64,000 nucleotides of DNA from Bradysia coprophila (lineage: Eukaryota > Arthropoda > Insecta > Diptera > Sciaridae), in contig NW_023503493.1 in NCBI RefSeq assembly GCF_014529535.1, positions 4,806,001 through 4,870,000 on the forward strand, read 5' to 3'. The notes under the pieces were generated by a model. The model saw nothing but the letters and a program-made list of their open reading frames with translations, ran no database searches and was not told where the DNA came from. The first letter of the stretch is position 1, and each line of letters starts with the position of its first letter. This document shows, in pieces, positions 23,403-35,063 of the stretch. The translations under genes were made by a program, and so were the position numbers.

Positions 23403-23920
23403 GTTTTGTCAGAGCTGGTCAAACTGCTACAACCAAGTCTATATTCTGTTGAAAGCTAACACATTCGTGGTCGTTATTGCGGTACATGCAATTACCTTTC
23501 TAATGACACCCCACACGACCATGTACGTTTCGTGTACCTCGAGAAATTTCTGTAAGAAAAGTTTTCAGTCTTTTTTCGGTTGAAAACTTCAACTGTACAT
23601 ATCTCAGTGTGGATGAATTTTAAACCCAATAAGACCCTGTTTGCCCCGGAAGTACATGCAATTACCTTTCTAATGACACCCCACACGACAAGTTTTCAGT
23701 TTTCGATCACCTCACATCAACCACACAAGCTTCGAAGAATTTTTTTAAAAGTGGTTTTGGCTTCTGGGGACTGGGGTCGAATACCTTACTGCGTCCGATT
23801 TCGGCCTTCTGTTTTTCAGAAGAATTCCTCGAAATATTTTTACAAGTACCCCAAGGCAAGTTATAATAAAGTGGTCTTCGGTCCTCTCGCTCTGTACGTA
23901 CTCACTATGTGTGCAACATA
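23403..23920. repeat. Repeat cluster C1
   Basis: The cluster begins with one arm of the fold-back family seen at 6,865-7,170 and continues with two units of about 160 bp that contain ACCTTTCTAATGACACCCCA (near 23,490 and 23,657). The block CAAGTACCCCAAGGCAAGTT follows (23,842). These motifs recur in clusters at 32,740-33,545 and 37,230-38,030, partly inverted. Confidence 0.7.
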
Positions 23921-25619
23921 ACTTGTCCAAATTCATCTGAACGTAGGGATCCGTGCCTTAACTGTGCATTTGCATTACGCTCAGCTCTATGTCCACAAAA
24001 CTTCGCTCTAATTTACTTCTCTTGGTAAACAAATAACTAATCTGAACCCGCCATCACCAAACTTGTTTATGACGAGGAGAAATAACCAAATTATAAATTT
24101 CAAGTTGAACATATTTGTGATGATTTGCTGATAATCCGAAAAATCAATATTTTGCACCAGTGGACACACAAACAAAAATGATGGACAATGTATGATAAGC
24201 TTGGATCTATGGCATTTAGCACTATCGTCCGTGAGGTGCAAGCTATATAAGGTGAGCGACATATAATACAACTAATTCATTTTAAATTAAAAAAAGAAAG
24301 AATTTATCATCTGCTTGATTAGTATTAAGAATTGGACTCATCGTTCTCGTGAAAGGATGAATGAACTATGTATGAATGGGCTGCCAGTCGGCTTCTTGTG
24401 CCTAATGAGCTACACACACTTATATACTTGGAACCTATAAAATTCACATAAATCTTCACTAATTCCCCAAAATTCATATTATTTCCCACAAAGTCCGAGA
24501 TTAACAATATCCGAGATTAACCAAAAACTGCCTCAGATTCACTAAAATTCTCCAAAATTCACCAGATTATTTCCTCAATCTTAGGTCCGACTGATTGAGA
24601 ATGACATTTGAAAGAACAAAAACCAATTAAAAACTTGGTGCCAATGCAAACTTGAAACAATCGATGCTTTGGAAGAGGCATAAATTTGAATTATGGCGCT
24701 CTCAAAGTGCAAAGTAATCGGGTGAAATTTCAAATAAATTTCCAACAGATGGCAGTGTCCAATTCAGCAATTTGAAGCGAATGTCACGAAGATTTTGGTT
24801 TTTTGTTTTGTCAAGTTGAATTTACATGTAGACCCTGGTTGTAACGGCTGTTACCACGTAAATTACCGATTCTTATGACCGATTACCAGCTGATCTGCTA
24901 TAGATAATACTCGTTACCCTACTTTTCCAATTAAATTAATAAATTTCTGATTAAACGGATCTCATCATAAGAATGCAATTTTGGTGGGTTTCCTTTGTTT
25001 CTTTCGTATTATTTGTTCCACACATATTCCACCACATAGAAGTAGCGTTTGTCTTTACGTTTCTTCAATTCCACACGTACGTGTGACTGAAATGACACCC
25101 TTTTCGCTTCTTTTGTTGACAACATGTAGAGGCGATGTGGAACAATTAAAACTGCAGAATGCTAACCAATTGCAAACTTAAATTGAGTTGAATTTTCAGT
25201 TGTATCCCAAAAATCGGTCAAATTGGCATTTAAAATGTTTGTCGATTTATTTGATTGGGTTTCGGTAGAAATCAAAATATCATAGAAATTAGTCTACTCG
25301 AGTCGTTTCAATCAAATTTTAATTAATTTAGTGAAAAAGAAGTGGCATTTATTCGATGTTAATTTTCGCGCCACCGATTCGAAAACGTTTCGGTACGTGG
25401 TATTGTCGGTCATGATTTCAAAGGTATGACCGGTATTACCGGTATTACACAGTCTGTATATGGAATTCCAACCTAACAAAAATGAAAACCAAAAAAATGA
25501 TATTTTAAAATTTCTACCCGTCAAAGCGTACAATAAAGCAGAACGGTTTAGCGGTCGCACGAATTTTGTTAATTTTTTATTTTGGGAAACCTATTTTTCG
25601 TATTAATTTTTCGGCTGAA
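23921..25619. other. Intergenic upstream of Klp61F
   Basis: No further gene or transposon was recognised. The 5' untranslated region and promoter of Klp61F should lie at the right end, but no TATA box or initiator can be chosen with confidence. Confidence 0.45.
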
Positions 25620-28600
25620 ATGGCGGCATCAACGTCACGCATTAGATCGAATGAACAGCATGAAGTGAGGAATGTTAATGTGTTCCTGCGAGTCAGGTGA
25701 ATATCCAAGAAATTCGCACCGAAATTTCCCATTTCGTTGTTTCGCCGATGAATTTCGCTAAATCCCTTGACATCATTTAGACCGATGAACGATCGGGAAC
25801 GAGCAAATCGTAGCCATGAAGCGGTCGAAGTCAGCTCGAACCGCGAAGTGGTCGTCAAACAGGATAACCGTATGACCAAGAAATTCACATTCGATCGGTC
25901 ATTTGGACAGGATTCCAATCAAGTCGCCGTCTATCAGTCGGTTGTGGCTCCGTACATAGAAGAAGTGTTGGCTGGATACAACTGTACAGTATTTGCGTAT
26001 GGTCAAACCGGTACGGGAAAGACACACACGATGATCGGTGAAGAGTCTCCGGATGCCACGAATTCGTGGGACGCTGTAAGTGCTTTGTTTGGAATGGATT
26101 TCGTTGGGCAATCAGTTTAATTGTCGTCGTCGGTTTCGTTTGTTTTCTCTCTCTCTCTCTGTAGATGTCCCAGGTTGGTATCATACCACGAGCGGTGTCA
26201 CACCTCTTCGAGGAATTGCGCATAATGGGCGTGGAATTTTCGATGCGAATTTCGTTCCTGGAACTCTACAATGAGGAGCTAACCGATTTGCTGTCCACGG
26301 CAGATCAAACGCCTATTCGGATCTACGACGATAACAGTAAAAAGGGATCGATCATTGTCCACGGCCTGGAGGAACTTCCCGTTCACAGTAGCGCCGATGT
26401 GTACAAATTGCTGGCCAAAGGACAGGAAAAGCGTAAAACTGCATCGACCCTGATGAACATACAGTCGTCGAGGTCGCACACAATTTTTTCCATTTTGGTT
26501 CACATCAGAGAGAACAACAGTGACGGCGAAGAGGTGCTGAAAGTCGGTAAACTGAACCTGGTCGATTTGGCTGGCAGTGAGAATATTGGGAAGGCCGGCA
26601 ATGAAAAGGGCATCCGAACCAGAGAGACGGTAAACATCAATCAGTCACTGTTGACACTGGGCCGTGTGATAACGGCACTTGTGGAAAGGACACCGCATAT
26701 ACCATACCGAGAATCGAAACTGACGCGTTTGCTGCAAGAGTCACTGGGCGGTCGAACGAAAACGTCAATCATAGCAACGATTTCGCCGGGTCACCGGGAT
26801 TTGGAGGAGACACTCAGCACGTTAGAGTATGCGCATCGGGCGAAGAACATTCAAAACAAACCGGAAATTAATCAGAAATTGACGAAAAAGCTGGCCCTGA
26901 AGGAGTACAGTGAGGAGATCGAACGATTGAAGAGAGATCTGATGGCGTCTCGTTCGAAGAATGGAATCTACCTGGCGGAGGAGACATATGAGGAAATGAA
27001 TTGTCGCATTGAAGCACAGAACAAGGAATTGAGCGAAAAGCAGATGACCATCAAAGTGCTGAAGGACGAGGTCGCAAAAGTTCAGAAAGTATTCAACGAG
27101 GTGAGTCTCAATCTTGTGCAAAGAGAAACCGAATTGGCCGAAACGTACGACAATCTGCACTCTACCAAAGCAGAACTTGTACACACGTCTAAGGTGAGAC
27201 CATTTCTTAAATCAAAATTCGCGACGCTATGACCGTTTTACCCGCAGGTTCTTCGAAATACCAACCGCCGTTACCAGGAGAAAAGAGAAATTGTGTCCAG
27301 TCACGTTCACACCGAACAAGTTTTAACATCGCAGGCGCAACAGTTGAAAAATGCTGCCGATACAGCATCGCAGGACACCTATCTGCTGCACGATACGATC
27401 GAACGTCGCAAGCAAACTGACCGGAACATTGTGTCCGTTTCGGAGAATTTCGAAAAGTCGATGAATACAAACATCAGCGACATGACATCCGACGTTGACA
27501 ATTTTCACAGTCAAATCGAGAACCAGTCGAAGAATTTCGTTGAGTACATCGGTGAGCATATCAGCGGGCCGATGCAGTCAGGAGGTCAATAAAAACGGGA
27601 ACAAAATTTCCGTTTCATTTCAGAGACTAGCATGACGCGAAATTCGGACCAGTTTGCATTGATCGTGGGTAAGTTGACCGAACAACGGTCGGCGGCGGAA
27701 CTGAATGCATGCGATGTGAAAAGAATGTTGGCCGAAAAGATGACCGGTGATGTTAGCTGTACGGCCGAGCAGGTTGAACTGATCCAATCAATATTCAGTC
27801 AGGTCATAGCCGACGAACGGAAAATGTGTGACGCAATGACCAATGTGATGTTAAAGTCACTGCTGAGCTCGCTGGATGCCCAAAATGCGAGGTCACTGGA
27901 AAGCCATACAGCGATGCTGGACATGGTGAGTGAGAATTTGGTTTTACTTTTTCTCGTTAAAATCGTGCGTGGAGCACAGTGTCGTTGAAGCTTAAATTGA
28001 TTTTCCGAAATTTCCCTCGCAGATCAACGCCCAGCGAGATTTAATCTCGAAATTTTCAACCAATCTCGTTACCCGATTGGAGACTCTTTCCGCGGATGGA
28101 ACGGGTCTACTGACCAGTTGCCGTAACTCTGTCGACTCAGCTGTTACAGCCAACAAGCTGCTGATCGGTAATATGGGCAAATTTTTGGACGATTTGAGAT
28201 CGAACACCGATAGCATGGAAACCATTTCGCCAACAATCACCCAATCGATGGACACTCTGACATCTGTCGTAAAGACTCAAATTGACGAAACTACAAACAT
28301 GAAACACGAGCACGCGAAGCGTTCGGATGAGCAAGCGATCAAAGTGACATCAATGACGGACGAACAGAAAAAGGATTTCGCTGCGACGGGAAATGATATT
28401 TCGAAAACGATGGCATCGATCACCAATCACACCAAACTGTTTGCGGCAGCTATGAAATCGTCGAAGGTGAAAATCATCGAGCAGTTTGATAAGCAGAAAG
28501 GCATGGCAGCGGCAGCCTTAGCTAACATCGATAGCAAGATCTCGGATGGCATCGAGAAAATGAAGAGTACGACGCAGGATATCAGCGGCATCGTCAACGA

Positions 28601-29489
28601 TGCTGACCAAAATCTTAAGATTGATTCACAGGCCAACTTAAACTTCAAGCAAACTGTGACGACGTTCGTCAATTCCTTCGGCGCAGCGTCAAAGAAGAAG
28701 TTTGACAATTTGCGGACCATTGTCCACAATTTCCACGGCAATGACTTGAAGGTCTATTCGTCGAGCGGTAAGTGTTTCGCATTTGAATCTTTATCGACCG
28801 ACATGTAACGTAACGACTCAATCTATCCATTCAGGCGACACGCCCGCTAGACGCGATTTCAACTATCCGAAAGTACTGGCGGCAACATCGCCACATGATC
28901 GCATCGTTCGACGATTCTGGTCGACTCATAATGAATCGGAACTGGACGTATCGATGTCGATATCAGAGGTACAGACGGCGCAAAACAATCGATCTGCCAC
29001 ACGTCTAATCGCATTTCCGTTAAATTTGCAGGGAAATGAAACCGCATTCATGAATGGCGTGAACGAGATAGCATCATCGTCACTGGTCCAGCAACGCAAC
29101 GGCCTGATGATGTCTTCGCCGATCGGTCGAGCTTCGTCGATGGAAGAAGAGCGAATTGTGACAATTTTGGAACAGGACGGCGATGACGAAGAAGATCAAT
29201 TTGCTGATGCCGTGTCACCGTCTCACCCGATGGCGTCCGAATCCATTTCGAATCGAGTGCTTAGTGAAATGACAGTTGTAATCGCTAACACTCAATCGAC
29301 ACCGGTCTGTGTCAGCAAACACCCAATCGGACATCCACTGCGACCCAATGGCATTGCGGAGATTGAGGTTTGTTTTTTAACAATTAATTAGCTCGAAATT
29401 CTGAGAAGAAAAATCATTTTGTTCGACAGATTCCACCGATTGACGCAGACACGACGATCGGCAATAGCGATTCGAACAAGGAAAATTGA
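25620..29489 (+). CDS. Klp61F: Kinesin-5 (bipolar mitotic kinesin, KLP61F/Eg5/BimC)
   Basis: A plus-end-directed homotetrameric motor that cross-links and slides antiparallel spindle microtubules. Exons join in frame with GT-AG introns: 25,620-25,696; 25,781-26,075; 26,165-27,193; 27,248-27,551; 27,624-27,925; 28,023-28,767; 28,835-29,367; 29,430-29,489. This gives 1,114 residues, or 1,093 if a 63-bp in-frame intron at 28,969-29,031 is removed (Drosophila KLP61F is about 1,066). The motor domain spans about residues 18-365 and has the P-loop GQTGTGKT (100-107), switch I NIQSSRSH (222-229) and switch [10 protein letters not shown] (257-264). A neck and long coiled-coil stalk follow. The tail BimC box [12 protein letters not shown] (from 918) contains the Thr920 expected to be phosphorylated by Cdk1. 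The start codon precedes [16 protein letters not shown]; exon 1 is short but the splice is well supported. All key residues are intact. Confidence 0.96.
28835..28906 (+). other. Klp61F: BimC box of Klp61F
   Basis: The exon opens with [14 protein letters not shown] and continues through [13 protein letters not shown]. This is the conserved kinesin-5 tail motif whose threonine is phosphorylated by Cdk1 to target the motor to the spindle. It separates kinesin-5 from other N-kinesins. Confidence 0.9.
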
Positions 29490-29565
29490 TGCTGTGGCTG
29501 TCCGTCGATGAACAAAGTTTTTTTTCTGTAATTTTATTTTGATTTAAGTTTACGCAACCGCTCAC

Positions 29566-29571
29566 AATAAA
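29566..29571 (+). promoter_or_regulatory. Polyadenylation signal AATAAA of Klp61F
   Basis: A canonical hexamer 77 bp after the stop codon, in the right strand and position. Confidence 0.7.
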
Positions 29572-29654
29572 CGATTTATTTTTGGCAATTCGATTTTATG
29601 GCAAATAATCCAGCGCTAGCAGTAACGTTCCCCAAATTTAATGTTTCACTTTAT

Positions 29655-31715
29655 CATAGGCTCAGTTTTTTTCACTTAATTGTTGTAACATAAGCTGAGC
29701 CTGACCTAGATTTGCTGCTATCGGTACAATGTCATCAGCGAAGCGGAGATTGCTCAGGTACTCTCCATTTATCTTTATTCCCATTTTACTCCAGTTTAAC
29801 TTCCTAAAAACACGCTGCAGAATCGCCGTGAATAATTTCGGTGAAATGGTGCTCTTATGAAGTTTTATACATTTATACAATTTTTATAGTGTATCGATAA
29901 CGCAAATTCTGTTAAGGAACGTTTACCGAGCGAGTTCCGGCAAACGAGTGATTGAAGGTTGTTGGGTACATCGAATAAATAATTTTCTGAAGAAGAGACA
30001 AAAAATTCCTCCTCGTCACCTCGTCCTTCCTCTCCCCACCCCTTCAAAGTTTAAATGCAGAGGTGTCTTTGTCGAATTATTGACAGGGCTGTGTGAAACG
30101 GAGAGATACGTGTGATAGCTCATTTTAAAGGTAAAGGTTCAAAGTTTTTTTTGGCACAGTTAGATTTTCCGAATTTTCCAAATCGTTTAAGACTTCTCCG
30201 ACTTTTCTTCAAATTGATGTTTTAAATTTATGGTTAAAGTTAAATAATTTCTTAAATATGTTCCGAAGTAAAAACTTTTTTTGGTAATATTGTTCTCTGT
30301 GTCATTTGCTACAATTTTGCCGAAGAAAGTATAATTGTATTTTGCAAAGTGTAGGCGCCACATTGATTTTTCATGAAAAAATTCCATGGTTTCGCATAGG
30401 ATTTTTAGACCGGTTTTTTGGTCAAATTTTTTTTTTTGATTTTCTTGTCTAGATTGCTTTGAAATCGTAAGAAATACATAGAAAAACAAAATTTGCTTCT
30501 TTAAACATGTTCCATTTTTCAATATCAATTTTCGATTTCTACGCCGTCAAGGAAATTTGAACAACTCCTTTATGCTTGTGATGGAGTACACAACTCCAAA
30601 ATGATTTGCTAGCTAAAGGAGAAAGCTAAGGAAGTCATTTTGGTATTTCATACTCCATCACAAGCATGTTAGGGTGGTTCAAATTTTCCTGAAGGCGAGG
30701 AAATCGGAAAATCTAACTGTGCCAAAAAAAAACTTTGAACCTTTACCTTTAAAATGAGCTATCACACGTATCTCTCCGTTTCACACAGCCCTGTCAATAA
30801 TTCGACAAAGACACCTCTGCATTTAAACTTTGAAGGGGTGGGGAGGGGAAGGACGAGGAGGAATTTTTTGTCTCTTCTTCAGAAAATTATTTATTCGATG
30901 TACCCAACAACCTCCAATCACTCGTTTGCCGGAACTCGCTCGGTAAACGTTCCTTAACAGAATTTGCGTTATCGACTACACTATTATGAAGTTTTATACA
31001 ATTAAGTGAAGAGGCAAGCAAAGTTGGCCTCAAGATGAACTTATCGAAAACAAAAGTCATGACCAACATCGCGGGCGATAGAGACATCAAATTTGGTGAC
31101 ACTGTCATTGAACGAGTCGACAGCTATGTATATCTAGGACATAAACTGAAGTTAGGTCTGGACAACCAAACTGCAGAAATAAGACGTAGGATTGGTCTTG
31201 CATGGGCAGCATTCGGAAAACTCAGACTAATTTTAAAAAGCAAAATGAATAATAGTCTGAAACGCAAAGTTTTCGACACTTGTGTCCTTCCAGTGCTCAC
31301 TTATGGAGCGGAAACGTTAACTTTAACGAAAGTATCCGAAGATAAATTGAGAGTGACACAAAGAGCCATGGAACGGAGTATGCTTGGAATAACACTCAGA
31401 GACAGAATGACGAATCAATGGATTCGACAACAAACCAGGGTCGTTGATGTCATGGAAAGAATAGCATCTCTGAAATGGAGCTGGGCGGGACATATTGCAA
31501 GTAGGACAGACGAACGTTGGACCAAAAAGATCATGAACTGGCGACCATATAAAAGACGAGCTATAGGTAGACCACCAGAGAGATGGACAAACGGAATTAA
31601 GAATATTGCAGGTACAAACTGGCAGCAAATGGCAATGGATCGTACGAAATGGAAAGAAGTTGGAGAGGCCTACATCCAGCAGTGGATAGAAACAGGCTGA
31701 AAAAGAAGAAGAAGA
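29655..31715 (+). pseudogene. RTE-type LINE, 5'-inverted, with a fold-back element at the junction
   Basis: The 3' part (31,000-31,700, plus) encodes the C-terminal half of an RTE/craTA-like ORF2: KVGLKMNLSKTKVM, the YVYLGHKLKL block, VFDTCVLPVLTYGAETL and a complete tail ending in QQWIETG, followed by a GAAGAA microsatellite such as RTE elements carry. The part just upstream in the protein lies inverted on the minus strand at 29,664-29,880: TISPKLFTAILQRVFRKLNW and the catalytic LRFADD motif, ending MLQQLSE. LQQLSE reappears at the start of the plus part, so the two parts meet at the same ORF position. Between them sits a fold-back element. The element is truncated and dead. Confidence 0.85.
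29885..30986. mobile_element. Fold-back element, about 1.1 kb, with arms of nearly 300 bp
   Basis: The left arm (from about 29,888, TATCGATAACGCAAATTCTG, then TTAAGGAACGTTTACCGAGC) is the inverse of the right arm ending about 30,985. The pairing continues through TCTCTTCTTCAGAAAATTAT, the poly-pyrimidine CCTCCTCGTC and the TTAAAATGAGCTATCACACG block. The loop holds a further inverted pair (GATGGAGTA near 30,581 and TACTCCATC near 30,650). Flanks share the 17-bp TTATGAAGTTTTATACA (29,855-29,871; 30,984-31,000). No transposase frame is present. Confidence 0.8.
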
Positions 31716-31728
31716 TATTGGCTAAGTT

Positions 31729-32580
31729 AACTCCATGTAGAATACGAAAGTAGCTGACGTTGGTTCATAGAGCATCAGACCTATGAACTTGACGATCCCA
31801 TCTTTTTGGAAACTCGTAACTGTGGGGGATTCGTAATCTGATGTGTTTGTTTACCTGGCCAATTTGTGACTTTTGATAGATTATTCTTTGGAGCTTTCAA
31901 CTTTCACTTTCCACGTGTGTAAGAAGAAGAACGAAGAGTGTTCCTACTCTATAAACTAATTTTTCTAAACGGGGAGATGTGGTCTAGTTAAGTGGCAGAA
32001 GAAGAGAACGACAATGGGACATTGAACTTTTGACATTTTTTGTATTTAGATTAAGTATGTTATTGTAAACAAAAAATTGTTCTACACTATTGCCGAAATT
32101 TCAAGTTTTTTACTTTTAATTTATATTTCAATTACGAAAAAATGACATGAGAAGAAAAGAGAGGCATATAGAGACGTATAGTCTTTTTTATGTTTGACTG
32201 ATCTTTGAAAATCAGAAAACAATTAATCAAAAATATAAATGTTTATAATTTTACGATAGTGTAGAATAATTTTTTGCTTAGAATAATGTTGTCTATCGAA
32301 ATTATTGAAACTTCAGTCCCCCATTGGTTCTACTAGTTCATTAGTCCACGAGAAAGGGAAGAGCAATTATGCTCTGTTTGTTTGTTCTGGTGTATTCGGT
32401 TGAACTTGATTTTTTATGCGTATTAGATAACACCACCCCTGGAATTAGTGTGTTTTCCAGGTAAAATAAAGTTTTGTACCTTCGGAATATTGAATTGCTC
32501 GTTAGTCCATCATACGAAAACACAGAAAATTGAAAGTTGTGCGAAACCATTGGTTTCTACAAGGGGAAATAATCAATGTT
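31729..32580. other. Intergenic, with a weak fold-back
   Basis: The arms 32,070-32,090 (CAAAAAATTGTTCTACACTA) and 32,256-32,276 pair. Nothing else was recognised. Confidence 0.5.
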
Positions 32581-32607
32581 TATAGTACCTGCAAACATTC
32601 CAAGGTA

Positions 32608-32660
32608 CGAACCTCTCTCTCTCTCTCTCTCCCTCTTCTCTTTCTTCTTCTCTCTCTCCA
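32608..32660 (+). repeat. (TC)n-rich low-complexity tract
   Basis: A CT-dinucleotide run interrupted by TTC, about 50 bp. Confidence 0.85.
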
Positions 32661-32739
32661 TCTTGATCACTTATTTAGGAATGACGTGCTTCGCTTTATG
32701 TAAATATTTATTCCAGTATGTAGTAGATTCCATTCTGCC

Positions 32740-33545
32740 GGAAGCTCACAGACGGCTTGAATATATCAGAGGGATTCTCCTAAAAAACAGAAGACCGAAA
32801 TCGGACGCATTTCCTATTGGAATTTTTTATGTGTGCCCAATAAGGTATTCGACCCTAGAAGCAAGAACCACTTTCAAAAAAATTCTTCGAAGCTTCTGTA
32901 GCTGGTAAGAGGTCATCAAAAACCGAAAACTTGCATTTTTCTTACAAAAACTTCTCCAGTTACACGAACCGTACAGGGTCGTGTGGGGTGTCATTAGAAA
33001 GGTAATTGCATGTTCTTCCGGGGCAAATAGTTCTTATTGGGTTTAAAATTCATCCACCTTGAGATATGTACAGTTGAAGTTTTCAGCCGAAAAAAGACTG
33101 AAAACTTACACTTCTCTTACAGAAATTTCTCGAAGTACATGAAACGTAGATGGTCGTGTGGGGTGTCATTAGAAAGGTGGGGTGTCATGCACTTCCGGGG
33201 CAAATAGGGTCTTTTTGGGGTTTGGAAGCATCTACGACGAATTATAAGAAGTTGACATGTTTAAGTGCTTATATTGAATCGCATATGCAACCAAACTTCC
33301 GTAAGCTCTGCTTTCCCTGAAAGTATATGAAATTACCTTTCTAATGACACCCCACACAACCATGTACGTTTCGTGTACCTCGAGAAGATTCTGTAAGAAA
33401 AGTGTAAGTTTTCAGTCTTTTTTCTGTTGAAAACTTCAACTGTACATATCTCAGTTTGGATGAATTTTGAACCCAACAAGATCCCCGAAAGTACATGCAA
33501 TTATCTTTCTAATGACACCCCGCACAACCATGTACAGCTCGTGTA
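32740..33545. mobile_element. Repeat cluster C2: fold-back built of about 160-bp subrepeats
   Basis: The core ACCTTTCTAATGACACCCCA occurs twice inverted (about 32,982-33,005 and 33,152-33,180) and then twice direct (about 33,336 and 33,508). Each is followed by the same CTCGAGAA-TTCTGTAAGAAAAG and ACTTCAACTGTACATATCTC blocks, so the cluster is a large palindrome with arms that are themselves tandem repeats. This resembles the architecture of Drosophila FB elements, but no sequence homology to FB is claimed. Confidence 0.65.
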
Positions 33546-33554
33546 ACTGGAGAA

Positions 33555-33725
33555 ATTCAATCAAACTTCCAAAACAACTGATATCAGTCAAAAACACTCA
33601 AAGAGTAAAAGTGACACAAGTCCCTGGGCATTTTTGCGTACAAGCGCAGAAAGCGTCACCTACAGCGATATCAGTTGTTTTGGAAGTATAGCCAGGGACT
33701 TGCTTTTACTCTTTGTGCGACACTA
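33555..33725. repeat. Dispersed repeat D, copy 3, in a palindrome
   Basis: ACTTCCAAAACAACTGATAT and its inverse ATATCAGTTGTTTTGGAAGT bracket the D core (GCGTCACCTACAGCGATATC). The outer blocks AGTAAAAGTGACACAAGTCC / GGACTTGCTTTTACT also pair. Confidence 0.7.
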
Positions 33726-34440
33726 GTGCGACAAAGGATTTGCAAGGGTTTTTATCGCACTAGTGACACGTGTTCCTGTTAATGGGCACTCTATGTCAGA
33801 TTGGAAATCCGATGCAAAGCTACTACTACGTCACGAGGCGAAGCCGAGATCAACATCCGAGCTAAAATGTGACTTTTCATTTTTCGTCCAAGTTACGTCA
33901 ATTTGGTGCATCAAGCAACACAACACTTAGAAGTTACGTTTAATATTTTACTTGCTGAGGGCACCGAAAAAAAAGCTTCATTGATGAAATTACCGGTTTT
34001 CGCTTCCGATGCATGTAAAATCTTTTCAATCTTCTTCAATACACCACATGAAATGTAAAAGAGTCGTAGAAAGAGGATGCGAACTCTGAACCTATATCAA
34101 AATTACATTTTTCATTTATTTTCATTAAATTTTGTTTTTATTTATTAGAAATAGTCTTTTTTCTGTATAATTTATAATATATTCGGATTATTGACACAGC
34201 ATTTATTTGCAGAATTTGAAGCACAATATTGACATGCTTGCAATCATTTTAAATAATTTTTATTTTAATTTTTATTTCATCTGCTCATGTGCTTAAATTT
34301 AGATTTTACAATTAAAAAAAGGACGAAAAAATACTCGGGTTAGGCTTAGGTAAAATATTTTTTTATAGAAAATACTTTCTGTGTATAAAAGAAAACTTTC
34401 ATTTTTTGTCATAATAATACAATTTTTCACAGTATACAGC
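33726..34440. other. Intergenic, no gene recognised
   Basis: AT-rich, with no supported feature. Confidence 0.45.
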
Positions 34441-35063
34441 TAACCTCTCACAGACGGTCAGCATATGTTATCATCATATAAAAATATCGAGTCCGCTACT
34501 CATTTCTGAAATAGATTACTCAATGAGTAATACTCATTTCATTTCACCTCTTCTTCGGCTGGTCCACTCATACAAACAAAACTTCGTTCGCTTGCTACAT
34601 GCGTAGAAACTCGTACCTTTCATATTTCAAGCACTACTTTCAACGCCCTCAGCTTCGCCTCGGATCAACGAAAACTCTACATTTCACCTTTATTCCCTAG
34701 TCATGTTCATGTAGTATATATTACACACTTGTCACGAAGAAGTCGAGGCGCGAAAACGAGACAACAACATAGAACTGAAGTGTAATTTTTGAATTATTCT
34801 TCTAGTTAAGTAATTTTGACATCCGAACATCGCGCGTATGTGATAAAATACTATTACGACTTTATACGGTTCTATCACTACCATGTGCACGCAGCTAATC
34901 ACTTCATCTGAATAAACAAGTAATCATTTTTGTTTGTATGAAATAACCAGCTGAAAAACAGCTGAAAAAAAATTTCAGAGTCACCGACTGTCAAGTGAGT
35001 GAGTCAGTGATTCACTTTGGTGGCCGCCGTCAATAACATGATATGAGCGGCTGTAAGAGGTTA
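34441..35063. mobile_element. MITE-like element, 623 bp
   Basis: TAACCTCTCACAGACGGTCA at the left end and the inverse of TGAGCGGCTGTAAGAGGTTA at the right form imperfect terminal inverted repeats. The interior includes the block shared with 2,505-2,690 (about 34,720-34,850). No target duplication is obvious. Confidence 0.6.
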
